From NCBI GenBank assembly GCA_024644505.1, contig JAHEHQ010000108.1, positions 1 through 8,106 of the forward strand: 8,106 bases of DNA, written 5' to 3'. The position numbers were made by a program, and so were the translations under genes. Source of the stretch: Gammaproteobacteria bacterium (GTDB taxonomy: Bacteria > Pseudomonadota > Gammaproteobacteria > Chromatiales > Chromatiaceae). Below, one piece after another: positions 1-6,265 of this stretch (positions are counted from its first letter, which is position 1; each line of letters begins with the position of its first letter). The notes under the pieces were generated by a model. The model saw only the letters and a program-made list of their open reading frames with translations, was not told where the DNA came from and ran no database searches.

Positions 1-219
1 GCGGATATCCCAGTTCAGCGTTTCACCGTTGTAGGCACCGGCGCTGACCGCCTGGCCATTCTCAACCGTGATCTGGCCACGCGGCTGATCCTCTCCCTCG
101 AATCCGTAACCGATCACGCTCCCAAACCCTATCTGGGCCAGGGCATTACATAAATCAGCATCCGCATTCCATTGTTCCATATAGCCTTTCATCCATTCAT
201 CGGAAAAAAGATCAGCCAT
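1..219 (-). CDS. SCP2 sterol-binding-like protein, 5' part only
   Basis: Seventy-three codons are open from an ATG at 219 to the window edge, so the C-terminal part lies outside. The product begins MADLFSDEWMKGYMEQWN, followed by a central GYGFEGEDQPRG segment and AYNGETLNWDIR. From recall, this pattern (FSDEWM, then a GF-G-ED-PRG strand, then a GAY-GE-x-W-D turn) resembles small proteins annotated as SCP2 sterol-transfer family. Those are thought to bind lipids or acyl chains in a hydrophobic cavity, but their bacterial role is mostly unknown. The start is supported by a strong ribosome binding site, GGGAGGT on the minus strand (224-230), about 5 bases before the ATG. It is transcribed away from the GTPase gene and shares the AT-rich intergenic region 220-600 with it. 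The family call is from motif memory; the reading frame itself is secure. Confidence 0.65.
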   Translation of the reverse strand, partial: MADLFSDEWMKGYMEQWNADADLCNALAQIGFGSVIGYGFEGEDQPRGQITVENGQAVSAGAYNGETLNWDIR

Positions 220-600
220 CTCTACCTCCCGGAATTACCATTCATTAATGTCATTGCGAAGCACTGTCTTTAGCCGCTATTTCCTTACTGGAAACGCTTT
301 ATTATTGACCTCAGCAGTATCTCTTATGGGCCTGTTTAATGCAACAAAGGAGACCGAAGTTTTTGAAGATTCTTCAAATATTATAATTTTAATGTTTATT
401 AATTTATTGCATTATCCGGATTCTTCGTCTCATTGATCGTCGGGAACGCAGGAAAACCGGTGATTCCCTTGATCCGCGGGCTGTCCAGGGACCCGATAGC
501 GCGTTAAGATGGATCCGTAGGGATCATCGGTTCTGGGCTACGCAAATCCATTGATTCAAACCAACCTGACATTCACTCTAAACAGCTTCCGGAGCAGGGT
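220..600. other. AT-rich divergent intergenic region
   Basis: These 381 bases separate the SCP2-like gene (minus) from the GTPase gene (plus) and hold no convincing gene. The middle, about 340-420, is far more AT-rich than the surrounding GC-rich coding DNA, as expected of divergent promoters. It contains a TATAAT at 382-387. Because the local sequence ATTATAAT is self-complementary, the same bases also offer a TATAAT on the minus strand. A perfect 17-bp palindrome lies just upstream (362-378) and is listed separately. The part from 440 to 600 returns to ordinary base composition; no clear terminator or RNA gene was seen there. Confidence 0.6.
362..387. promoter_or_regulatory. Candidate promoter with 17-bp operator palindrome
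   Basis: TTTGAAGATTCTTCAAA (362-378) is a perfect inverted repeat around a single central T at 370. Four bases later comes TATAAT (382-387), a perfect -10 hexamer. The palindrome therefore sits in the spacer and -35 zone of a plus-strand promoter, and next to a possible minus-strand -10. This is the layout of a repressor or activator operator. No canonical -35 was found at 17-bp spacing (359-364 is GTTTTT), so the promoter would need an activator or be weak. The binding protein is not identified. Confidence 0.4.
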
Positions 601-2112
601 ATGAATTCGGCTGAAAAACTTATCCATGGGCGCCTGAAACACCTCGAGAGCCATCTCGAACAGGAAAACCCCATCCTTCTCAATACGGTGCAAAGCTTCA
701 AAAAGCTGGATCGCGTCGCCCGCAGGATGCGGCTGATAGGCAGCGATGAATCCCATGCCACACAGATACCCTGGTGGCCGTTGATAACGGTACTGGGCAC
801 CTTCTCCTCGGGAAAGTCGACCTTCATCAACCATTACCTGGAGCAACAGCTTCAACGGTCCGGAAACCAGGCCGTGGACGACCGGTTCACCGTCATCTGT
901 TACAGCAGGGAGAAAACGGCCCACACCCTCCCGGGGGTCGCGCTGGACTCGGATCCCCGCTTCCCCTTCTACCAGATCAGCAACGAGATCGAACAGGTAT
1001 CGGTGGGCGAAGGCCAGCGAATAGACGCTTATCTGCAGCTCAAAACCTGCCACAGCGAACAACTGCGCGGGAAAATACTCATCGACTCACCGGGTTTCGA
1101 CGCAGATGCCCAGCGAACCGCAACCCTGCGGCTCACGGACCACATCATAGACCTGTCGGATCTGGTACTGGTCTTTTTCGATGCCAGACACCCCGAGCCG
1201 GGAGCCATGAAGGACACCCTGGATCATCTGGTGAGCAATACCATCAACCGCCCGGATTCGGGCAAGTTTCTCTACATCCTCAACCAGATCGACACAACCG
1301 CCCGTGAAGACAATCCCGAGGAGGTGGTCGCAGCCTGGCAGCGGGCCATGGGAGAAAGGGGGCTCACCGCCGGTCGTTTTTATACGATCTACAATCCGGA
1401 TGCGGCCGTCCCCATTGAAGACGACAAACTGCGGGAACGATTTGAACGAAAACGCGACGCCGACATGGAAGAGATTCACGGCCGCATGCGGGAAGTGGAG
1501 ATCGAACGGGCCTACCGAATCGTCGGATCCCTGGAAAAAACCGCCCTCGACATCGAGGAGCGGGCCGTCCCGGCCCTGCAGGCGGCCATGGCACGATGGA
1601 AAAAGCGGGTGCTCTGGGGTGACGCGATGGTATTCGGCCTGGCACTGGTGATGCTGCTGATCTGGAGCATCAACATGGATTACTGGCAGGGTATGGCCTT
1701 CGCGCCACCCTGGCTCGAATCCCTGTCATCCAACAGCACGGCGCTCTATGCCAGCATAATCGTCGTGGTGCTGGTGGTACTCGGGCTTCATTTCACGATA
1801 AGAATCCTGGCTGCCCGGTCGATAGGCACTCACCTGGCACGGCACGGGGAAAAGCTGGGGATCCGGGGCAATCTGGCCCGTGCCTTCCAGCGCAACACCA
1901 AACCCTGGCGCAGTATATTCAGCAAGTCGCCGGTTGGCTGGGGGCGCTTCTCCCGAAAGCGTCTCAGGCAGGTGATCGAGGACGCAGACAACTATGTGCA
2001 AACCCTGAACGACCGCTTCACCAATCCTTCGGGTGAAGATCTCCCCAAGAAAACAGCAACCGACGAGGGGAAGGAAAAGCCCGGAGCGCCGCTACCCGAG
2101 ACAACCGTTTAG
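601..2112 (+). CDS. Dynamin-like membrane GTPase
   Basis: A 503-residue protein with a large N-terminal GTPase domain and a membrane-anchored C-terminal part. G1 is GTFSSGKS at residues 66-73. The likely G2 threonine is T97 in the FTVIC segment. G3 is DSPG at 162-165. G4 is NQID at 228-231, with Gln in place of the usual Lys of NKxD. The GTFSSGKST loop is typical of dynamin / Era-like superfamily GTPases. Helical charged sequence (about 275-335) leads to two hydrophobic segments (about 340-358 and 383-400), which suggests a membrane hairpin. The C-terminus is basic, then ends in a charged disordered tail. Bacterial relatives act in membrane remodelling or stress protection; the substrate membrane and role here are unknown. 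The start is supported by CGGAG at 590-594, six bases before the ATG. nadA follows 53 bases later on the same strand, so cotranscription is possible but unproven. Narrower family assignment is open. Confidence 0.75.
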   Translation: MNSAEKLIHGRLKHLESHLEQENPILLNTVQSFKKLDRVARRMRLIGSDESHATQIPWWPLITVLGTFSSGKSTFINHYLEQQLQRSGNQAVDDRFTVICYSREKTAHTLPGVALDSDPRFPFYQISNEIEQVSVGEGQRIDAYLQLKTCHSEQLRGKILIDSPGFDADAQRTATLRLTDHIIDLSDLVLVFFDARHPEPGAMKDTLDHLVSNTINRPDSGKFLYILNQIDTTAREDNPEEVVAAWQRAMGERGLTAGRFYTIYNPDAAVPIEDDKLRERFERKRDADMEEIHGRMREVEIERAYRIVGSLEKTALDIEERAVPALQAAMARWKKRVLWGDAMVFGLALVMLLIWSINMDYWQGMAFAPPWLESLSSNSTALYASIIVVVLVVLGLHFTIRILAARSIGTHLARHGEKLGIRGNLARAFQRNTKPWRSIFSKSPVGWGRFSRKRLRQVIEDADNYVQTLNDRFTNPSGEDLPKKTATDEGKEKPGAPLPETTV

Positions 2113-2130
2113 CGCTTTCCAGAACCCGAT

Positions 2131-2142
2131 ACAGGTACCTGT
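2131..2142. promoter_or_regulatory. 12-bp palindrome before nadA
   Basis: ACAGGTACCTGT is a perfect 12-bp inverted repeat in the 53-base gap between the GTPase stop and the nadA start, centred about 29 bases before the nadA ATG. It could be an operator for NAD-biosynthesis control or a chance palindrome. It matches no NAD regulator site that I can state with confidence. Confidence 0.25.
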
Positions 2143-2165
2143 CAAAAAGAATACCCCTTACGACC

Positions 2166-3242
2166 ATGCAACAGAAGTTGAACCCGGAGCCGACCATCCC
2201 GGGCCTGATAAAGGTCCCGCCTCACCCCCAGTGGCCGAACCTTGGCCCGGAGGAAACCGAGGCGCTCAAAGGACGAATCCGCCGACTGCTGCAGGAGCAG
2301 GATGCGGTGCTGGTGGCCCATTACTACACCGATGGGGAACTGCAGAATCTGGCTGAAGAGAGCGGCGGCTGCGTTGCGGACTCCTTGGAGATGGCTCGAT
2401 TCGGCAGTGATCAGAAAGCCAAAACACTGGTGGTCTGCGGTGTGCGTTTCATGGGGGAAACCGCCAAGATACTGAACCCGGAGAAACGGGTCCTGATGCC
2501 GGACCTCAACGCCACCTGCTCACTGGACGAAGGCTGCCCTGCGGAGGCATTCAGCCGATTTTGCGACCAGCACCCGGATCACACAGTGGTGGTGTACGCC
2601 AATACCAGCGCAGCGGTGAAGGCAAGATCGGACTGGGTGGTCACCTCAGGTATCGCGCTGCCTATTGTCAAGCACCTCGCCGCCCGGGGAGAAAAGATTC
2701 TCTGGGCACCCGACAAACACCTGGGCCGGTACATACAAAGCGTCACAGGCGCAGACATGCTGTTATGGCAGGGCTCCTGTGTGGTTCACGAGGAGTTCAA
2801 GTCGGTCGCATTGGAGCGCATCCGCAGGTTACATCCGGACGCGGCGGTGCTGGTACACCCGGAATCGCCCGAGGCGGTGATCGAACAGGCCGATGTGGTG
2901 GGTTCGACCACCCGGCTGATCAAGGCCGTGGTGGAAATGGATAATCGGGAATTTATTGTCGCCACAGACGGCGGGATCTTTCACAAGATGCAGCAGCTCG
3001 CCCCGTCAAAGATCCTGATCGAAGCCCCGACTGCCGGAGAAGGCGCCACCTGTCGAAGTTGCGCCCATTGCCCCTGGATGGGCATGAACTCGCTGCAGAA
3101 CCTGGAGGAGGTGCTGTTGAACGGCGGCAACGAGGTGGTTATCGATGAGCCGATCAGGAAAAAGGCGGTAATCCCCATCCGCCGCATGCTGGATTTTGCC
3201 CGGGAACAGGGGACGAACATGAAGAACCGGGGCAACGCCTGA
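2166..3242 (+). CDS. nadA: Quinolinate synthase NadA
   Basis: A 358-residue [4Fe-4S] enzyme. NadA condenses iminoaspartate (made by NadB) with dihydroxyacetone phosphate to give quinolinate, the first committed intermediate of de novo NAD synthesis, in the cytoplasm. The family signature runs the whole length: VAHYYTD (50-56), SLEMARFG (73-80), RFMGETAKIL (94-103), VVYANTSAAVKARSDWVVTS (142-161), WAPDKHLGRY (180-189), HPESPEAV (231-238) and EAPTAGEGATCRSCAHCPWM (286-305). Cysteines C118, C205 and C302 fall exactly five positions after the E. coli cluster ligands C113, C200 and C297, so the cluster is intact and the protein is full length (E. coli NadA is 347 residues). No clear Shine-Dalgarno precedes the ATG, but the N-terminus length agrees with E. 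coli. It follows the GTPase gene by 53 bases and meets the dnr-type gene tail to tail. No nadB or nadC is in the window. Confidence 0.97.
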   Translation: MQQKLNPEPTIPGLIKVPPHPQWPNLGPEETEALKGRIRRLLQEQDAVLVAHYYTDGELQNLAEESGGCVADSLEMARFGSDQKAKTLVVCGVRFMGETAKILNPEKRVLMPDLNATCSLDEGCPAEAFSRFCDQHPDHTVVVYANTSAAVKARSDWVVTSGIALPIVKHLAARGEKILWAPDKHLGRYIQSVTGADMLLWQGSCVVHEEFKSVALERIRRLHPDAAVLVHPESPEAVIEQADVVGSTTRLIKAVVEMDNREFIVATDGGIFHKMQQLAPSKILIEAPTAGEGATCRSCAHCPWMGMNSLQNLEEVLLNGGNEVVIDEPIRKKAVIPIRRMLDFAREQGTNMKNRGNA

Positions 3243-3251
3243 CGGCGTTGC
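3232..3251. terminator. Hairpin between convergent nadA and dnr, no T-tract
   Basis: GCAACGCC (3232-3239) and GGCGTTGC (3244-3251) form a perfect 8-bp stem with the 4-base loop TGAC. The loop begins with the TGA stop of nadA. It sits exactly where nadA (plus) and the dnr-type gene (minus, stop at 3254-3256) converge, with only 11 bases between the two stops. Neither strand has a U-run after the stem, so it is not a textbook intrinsic terminator. It may act as a bidirectional transcript-end stabiliser. Confidence 0.45.
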
Positions 3252-3253
3252 GG

Positions 3254-3973
3254 TCAGCGTAGCGTTTCCAGGGTCGGGCTGACGCTCTGGCCGCAAACCC
3301 CGGCGGACTGGGCGTAGTCCCGCAACCTTACCGGATCCAGAATCTCGATGTGCCCGCCCGTCACCTTCACCACGCCCTGATCGGCAAAGTTGTGCAGAAT
3401 CCGTGAGAATGTTTCCGGCTTTACCGACAGTCTCGATGCCAGAATGCCTTTCGGCGTATCCAGGTCGAACTCCACCCGATCCTGGCCCTGATAGACGTAC
3501 TGGCCGCACAGGTAGCCCGCAACCCGCCCCGTGGCACTCTGAAGCGTCAGGTCATCGATCTCCTTGATCAGGTGCCTGAGCCGCTGACTCATGTCTCCCA
3601 TCACCCGGAAGCAGGTATCCACCGATTCCCTCAACAACTGCTTGAACAGCCGGCTGTCGAAAGACGTCAGCCGGGTCTTTCCGATGGCCGTCGCCCTGAC
3701 CGGATAGTTGGGACGGTCAAGGAACATCAAGGCCTCTGCAAAGGTGTGGCCGGGCCGCACCACCTCGATCACCTTTTCATTGCCGTTGAGGGAGAGCCGG
3801 GAGAGCTTGATCTTGCCGTCCACCACCAGGAAGAAACGTTTCGCCTGATCACCCACCTCGAACAGCGCCTCGCCGTCTTCCAGACTGATGGTCTGGCTCA
3901 TGGCCTTCACCCGGTCCATCTGTGACTCGTCCAACCGGGCGAACAGGTAGGCTTGGTTCAGTTCTACAGACAT
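3254..3973 (-). CDS. dnr: Dnr/Nnr-type Crp-Fnr family transcription regulator
   Basis: A 239-residue two-domain regulator. The N-terminal cyclic-nucleotide-binding-like beta roll covers about 10-120 (GEALFEVGDQAKRFFLV and FAEALMFLDRPNYP). A dimerisation helix covers about 121-148 (MGDMSQRLRHLIKEIDDLTL) and the C-terminal winged helix-turn-helix about 148-215. The stretch TPKGILASRLSVKPETFSRI closely resembles P. aeruginosa DNR, an NO sensor that controls denitrification genes. Recognition-helix residues E187, S190 and R191 keep the E-x-x-S-R pattern by which Fnr reads TTGA-type half-sites. The only cysteines are C121, C156 and C227, so the N-terminal Fe-S cluster of true Fnr is absent, as in the Dnr/Nnr branch. 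H194 sits where a histidine lies in DNR (SRIMH) that has been proposed as a haem ligand (from memory). It lies 135 bases downstream of the NnrS-like gene, in the same direction, with its own upstream dyads. No good ribosome site precedes the ATG (nearest GAGG is about 16 bases away). Confidence 0.85.
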   Translation of the reverse strand: MSVELNQAYLFARLDESQMDRVKAMSQTISLEDGEALFEVGDQAKRFFLVVDGKIKLSRLSLNGNEKVIEVVRPGHTFAEALMFLDRPNYPVRATAIGKTRLTSFDSRLFKQLLRESVDTCFRVMGDMSQRLRHLIKEIDDLTLQSATGRVAGYLCGQYVYQGQDRVEFDLDTPKGILASRLSVKPETFSRILHNFADQGVVKVTGGHIEILDPVRLRDYAQSAGVCGQSVSPTLETLR

Positions 3974-4040
3974 TTATTGTTCAGTTTGCCTCGCCGTTAC
4001 ATGGGTTTTTTCGGAACGAAACGACCAATCAGGAAAACGG

Positions 4041-4054
4041 CTGATACTCATCAG
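4041..4054. promoter_or_regulatory. Fnr/Dnr-type box upstream of dnr
   Basis: CTGAT-ACTC-ATCAG is a perfect inverted repeat with the Fnr-family geometry (5-bp half-sites, 4-bp spacer). It differs from the consensus TTGAT-N4-ATCAA only at the outermost base of each arm. Its centre is about 74 bases before the dnr ATG. A weak -10-like TGTAAC on the minus strand (3996-4001) would put the box near -58, close to a class I activator position. Autoregulation by the Dnr-type protein, or control by Fnr, is inferred. Confidence 0.5.
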
Positions 4055-4059
4055 GTTAA

Positions 4060-4078
4060 GTGTAAGAGAAGTTTACAC
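4060..4078. promoter_or_regulatory. Second dyad GTGTAA-N7-TTACAC upstream of dnr
   Basis: GTGTAA (4060-4065) and TTACAC (4073-4078) are perfect inverted arms around the 7-base spacer GAGAAGT. The dyad lies six bases further upstream of dnr than the Fnr-like box, in the gap after the NnrS-like stop. It is AT-rich with a long loop, so a DNA operator for a second regulator is more plausible than an RNA hairpin. The regulator is unknown. Confidence 0.35.
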
Positions 4079-4108
4079 CACGGGATCATAAGGGAAAACC
4101 GCAGTATT

Positions 4109-5440
4109 CTAGTGGGAATCTAACGGGTTCAGCAATGCTTTGGTGCCGCGATATCGCATCACCGCACGCAAAAGGTTGTATCCGAGCATCAGGTTTGTCA
4201 GAACCAGAAACGCACCAGCGGGCCGGGTAAAAAACACCGGCCAGAACAACGCCGCCAATGCGAGAAACAGAGCAGCGAGATAGAGATGGAATTGCAGTTT
4301 GGCCTCCCGATCCGCAATGAAGCCCTTCATATGGGGCAGCTTGACATGAAAGGCCCCCAATGCCAGCTGACGGTTTTGCAGGTGGAACCAGGAGAGGAAT
4401 GGGACTATTTTATAAAGCATCCCGTTGACCAGGGGAAAAACGCCGCCTAAAAACAGCAGGATACCGAGCAGCAGCGGATACCGGGGGGCAGTTGCCGCGT
4501 CAGGAAAAACCCGGCCTATGAGCCAGACCAGATAGCCGGACAGAATCCCGATCAAACCCACACGCCAGAAGCGCAGGGTAACATCGGAAACCTGTCTTTT
4601 TCTGAGTCGCTGGATGCGCAGCGTCGTCCCGGCGAACCAGGGATAACCCGCTGTCACCAGGAGCATCCAGCAGCCCGGAACAAGGGGTGACCAGTAACCC
4701 CGAATTACCCCTGTCTCGAAAAGAAACCATCCAACCAGGCCGAAGAGCAGGCTCGGGGTCAGGCGTTCCTGCATGAGTTTGGGATATTCCGGTGTGACCT
4801 GAAACATGGGAACCACCTGGTACGAGACCCCGATGAGCAGGATCCCCATCCAGCCCAGCAGACCCCATCCCAGATGCAGGTCGGTGTAAGCGGCCAGGTT
4901 ATTCAATGACACGACGCCGAAAAGGCCCACGGAAACCAAAGCTCCCAGTACAACGGTTATCACAAGCGAGACCAGTGCCCAGCGCATCCCCGTTACCGTA
5001 GGGCTGGAAAGTTTCACCCGGGCCAGGGCCAGACCGACAGCGACAGCAAAAATCCCAAACCCGACACCCAACAACAGGACCGCCAGCTTCATCCAGCCGG
5101 CACTTCCCTGAATGAAGGCGTGAACCAGGGCACCGGTACCCAGGGACAGCGCCAGATGGGACAGCGTGCCAACGGGCCCTGCGCCAGGCACCGGTGAACC
5201 GGCCAGCACGGGCAACATCTGCATCATGGCCCCACACATCACCATCGTCAGAAATCCCAGGGTGATCAGGTGGGTCAGGGCGAGGACTATCGGACTCCAG
5301 CGGGAAACCATGGCCGCGTCGCCAGCCCATATCAGGACGACGCCCGCTGCGGCACCGAACAGGGGCGCGGTCAGAAAAAAACGGAAGGGAATGGAAATCG
5401 GCGGCGCCTGCTCAAGAGAGAGGTGGGCGGTATTCAGCAT
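4109..5440 (-). CDS. 12-helix NnrS / haem-copper-oxidase-like membrane protein
   Basis: A 443-residue polytopic inner-membrane protein; twelve hydrophobic segments can be counted between about 21 and 435. Conserved-looking polar sites lie within helices: H57 in LALTHLITLGF, the GAMMQMLPV run (70-78), H95, H107, H189 in DLHLGWGLLGW followed by SYQVVPMFQ (206-214), and H352 in YKIVPFLSWFHLQ (342-354). The opening PFRFFLTAPLFG and the spaced histidines recall NnrS-type proteins and the 12-helix core of haem-copper oxidase subunit I. The His-His pair and H-x-H of a true oxidase or NO reductase are not visible. NnrS proteins bind haem and relieve nitrosative stress, which suits this setting. Its ATG overlaps the stop of the DUF2249 gene (TTATGCTGA), pointing to translational coupling. 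The dnr-type gene follows after 135 bases. The family name is tentative; catalysis versus haem/NO handling cannot be decided here. Confidence 0.6.
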   Translation of the reverse strand: MLNTAHLSLEQAPPISIPFRFFLTAPLFGAAAGVVLIWAGDAAMVSRWSPIVLALTHLITLGFLTMVMCGAMMQMLPVLAGSPVPGAGPVGTLSHLALSLGTGALVHAFIQGSAGWMKLAVLLLGVGFGIFAVAVGLALARVKLSSPTVTGMRWALVSLVITVVLGALVSVGLFGVVSLNNLAAYTDLHLGWGLLGWMGILLIGVSYQVVPMFQVTPEYPKLMQERLTPSLLFGLVGWFLFETGVIRGYWSPLVPGCWMLLVTAGYPWFAGTTLRIQRLRKRQVSDVTLRFWRVGLIGILSGYLVWLIGRVFPDAATAPRYPLLLGILLFLGGVFPLVNGMLYKIVPFLSWFHLQNRQLALGAFHVKLPHMKGFIADREAKLQFHLYLAALFLALAALFWPVFFTRPAGAFLVLTNLMLGYNLLRAVMRYRGTKALLNPLDSH

Positions 5441-5694
5441 AATGCCCTATGAACAACGTCGCCTTCCGCCGTCCTGTCGCCCCGGTGCCAGATAAAGATC
5501 TCGAAGCCCGCCTCACCGCCGGGCCTGCACAACCAGGAAAAACCGGACTTTTCAAGGAGCGGGAACAAAGGGTGGGGTTCCCTGCGGTGAACGACCTTCA
5601 GGTAGTCACCGGTCGGCAGTTCCCGGGTTGCGGAGAGCGTAAGTTCCAGGGGCTCACAGGGTTCCAGCGTGCTCACATCGAGAAGATGTTCCAT
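5434..5694 (-). CDS. DUF2249 domain protein
   Basis: An 86-residue soluble protein made up of one small domain. The sequence begins MEHLLDVSTLEPCEPLELTL and continues with the hallmark YLKVVHRREPHPLFPLLE (residues 31-48), then a GF-x-W turn (51-54) and a terminal strand FEIFIW (64-69). This is the usual DUF2249 layout: D-V-R/S-x-L-x-P-x-P-x motif, HRREP box (36-40) and a short alpha/beta fold. The biochemical role is not established. The domain is frequently next to or fused with haemerythrin domains and located in NO and denitrification gene groups, so a partner role with the upstream haemerythrin is likely (inference). It starts 29 bases after the haemerythrin stop, and its last seven bases overlap the start of the membrane-protein gene. 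A moderate GGGGCAGG-like ribosome site precedes the ATG. Confidence 0.8.
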   Translation of the reverse strand: MEHLLDVSTLEPCEPLELTLSATRELPTGDYLKVVHRREPHPLFPLLEKSGFSWLCRPGGEAGFEIFIWHRGDRTAEGDVVHRALC

Positions 5695-5723
5695 CGCCTG
5701 CCCCGATTGGTCCCCCCAAGGGG

Positions 5724-6158
5724 TTAAAAACTGCCTGCCTGATTCAGGAGGTCGTTGATCTCCTCCCCGTAAACCTGGTCCATCATACGGTAAAGCACCT
5801 GCTCTTCCTTCATATTATGCTGTTGCATCAGTATCATCAGGGTTTCCGAAAACCCAAGGTAGCCGTCCTTGTCCCTGTTTTCCAACGCCTCCGCCAACTC
5901 TGAAAACAGCTGACGCATCTGTTCATGCTCCATGCGCATCATCCGGGTGGGACCCATGGTCTGGCCTGTCCTCTGCTCGAAATCCGGAAAAAACACATCC
6001 TCCTCCACGGCGAAGTGGTGTTCGGTGGTTTTTCTGAATTCGGCAAAGCCCTGGGCACCATTCTCCCAGTCCCCGTCGGCAATGAGCGTCTCTGTTTCCG
6101 CAAACAGCCCATCGCAGTGGCGGTGGTCCGATGTCATGGTTTCGGTAATCGTGGTCAT
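5724..6158 (-). CDS. Haemerythrin HHE-domain protein
   Basis: A 144-residue four-helix-bundle protein with a non-haem di-iron site. The candidate ligand set is complete and correctly spaced: H12 in SDHRHCD (helix 1), H48 and E52 in TEHHFAVEEDVFFP (helix 2), H78 in MEHEQMR (helix 3), and H114 and E118 in QQHNMKEEQVLY (helix 4). Bacterial haemerythrins bind O2 or NO, or store and deliver iron in the cytoplasm. There is no signal peptide. It is first in the minus-strand run haemerythrin, DUF2249, NnrS-like protein, dnr, and diverges from the octahaem cytochrome. A perfect Fnr-type dyad lies about 77 bases before its start. No Shine-Dalgarno precedes the ATG at 6158 (the upstream bases read GGATCCTCCC). 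The next in-frame ATG, at residue 8, has no better site and still keeps H12, so the exact start is uncertain by up to seven codons. Confidence 0.88.
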   Translation of the reverse strand: MTTITETMTSDHRHCDGLFAETETLIADGDWENGAQGFAEFRKTTEHHFAVEEDVFFPDFEQRTGQTMGPTRMMRMEHEQMRQLFSELAEALENRDKDGYLGFSETLMILMQQHNMKEEQVLYRMMDQVYGEEINDLLNQAGSF

Positions 6159-6228
6159 GGGAGGATCCGGACATTTTTCGGGTCAATCATAAAGTCAGCA
6201 GTATCCTACATCCACCTTCCGGGCCGCA

Positions 6229-6242
6229 TTGACCATCGTCAA
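6229..6242. promoter_or_regulatory. Fnr/Dnr-type box 1, haemerythrin proximal
   Basis: TTGAC-CATC-GTCAA is a perfect inverted repeat with Fnr-family geometry. The minus-strand -10-like TAGGAT (6203-6208) would start transcription near 6194-6197. That places the box centre (6235.5) about 39-42 bases upstream, the class II activator position at -41.5. The haemerythrin ATG would then lie about 36-38 bases downstream of the start. This fits activation of the haemerythrin operon by the Dnr-type regulator encoded in the same cluster (inference). Confidence 0.65.
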
Positions 6243-6265
6243 TAAGGCAATCGGGTCCGGTCGGT

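Noticed and set aside
248..436. 62-residue open frame in the AT-rich intergenic region
   Set aside because: No ribosome site, low-complexity AT-driven composition, overlap with the promoter-like palindrome and TATAAT, and no recognisable motif.
551..564. Fnr-like site TTGAT-TCAA-ACCAA before the GTPase gene
   Set aside because: One arm deviates from ATCAA, and the site is not a true inverted repeat, unlike the perfect dyads elsewhere. No linked promoter elements were seen, so it is probably chance.
556..1062. 168-codon open frame antisense to the GTPase start
   Set aside because: It is opposite the conserved GTPase G1 region, has no domain pattern and no ribosome site.
3254..3973. Oxygen-sensing Fnr proper
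   Set aside because: The N-terminal cysteine cluster needed for the [4Fe-4S] centre is missing, and overall similarity is to the Dnr branch.
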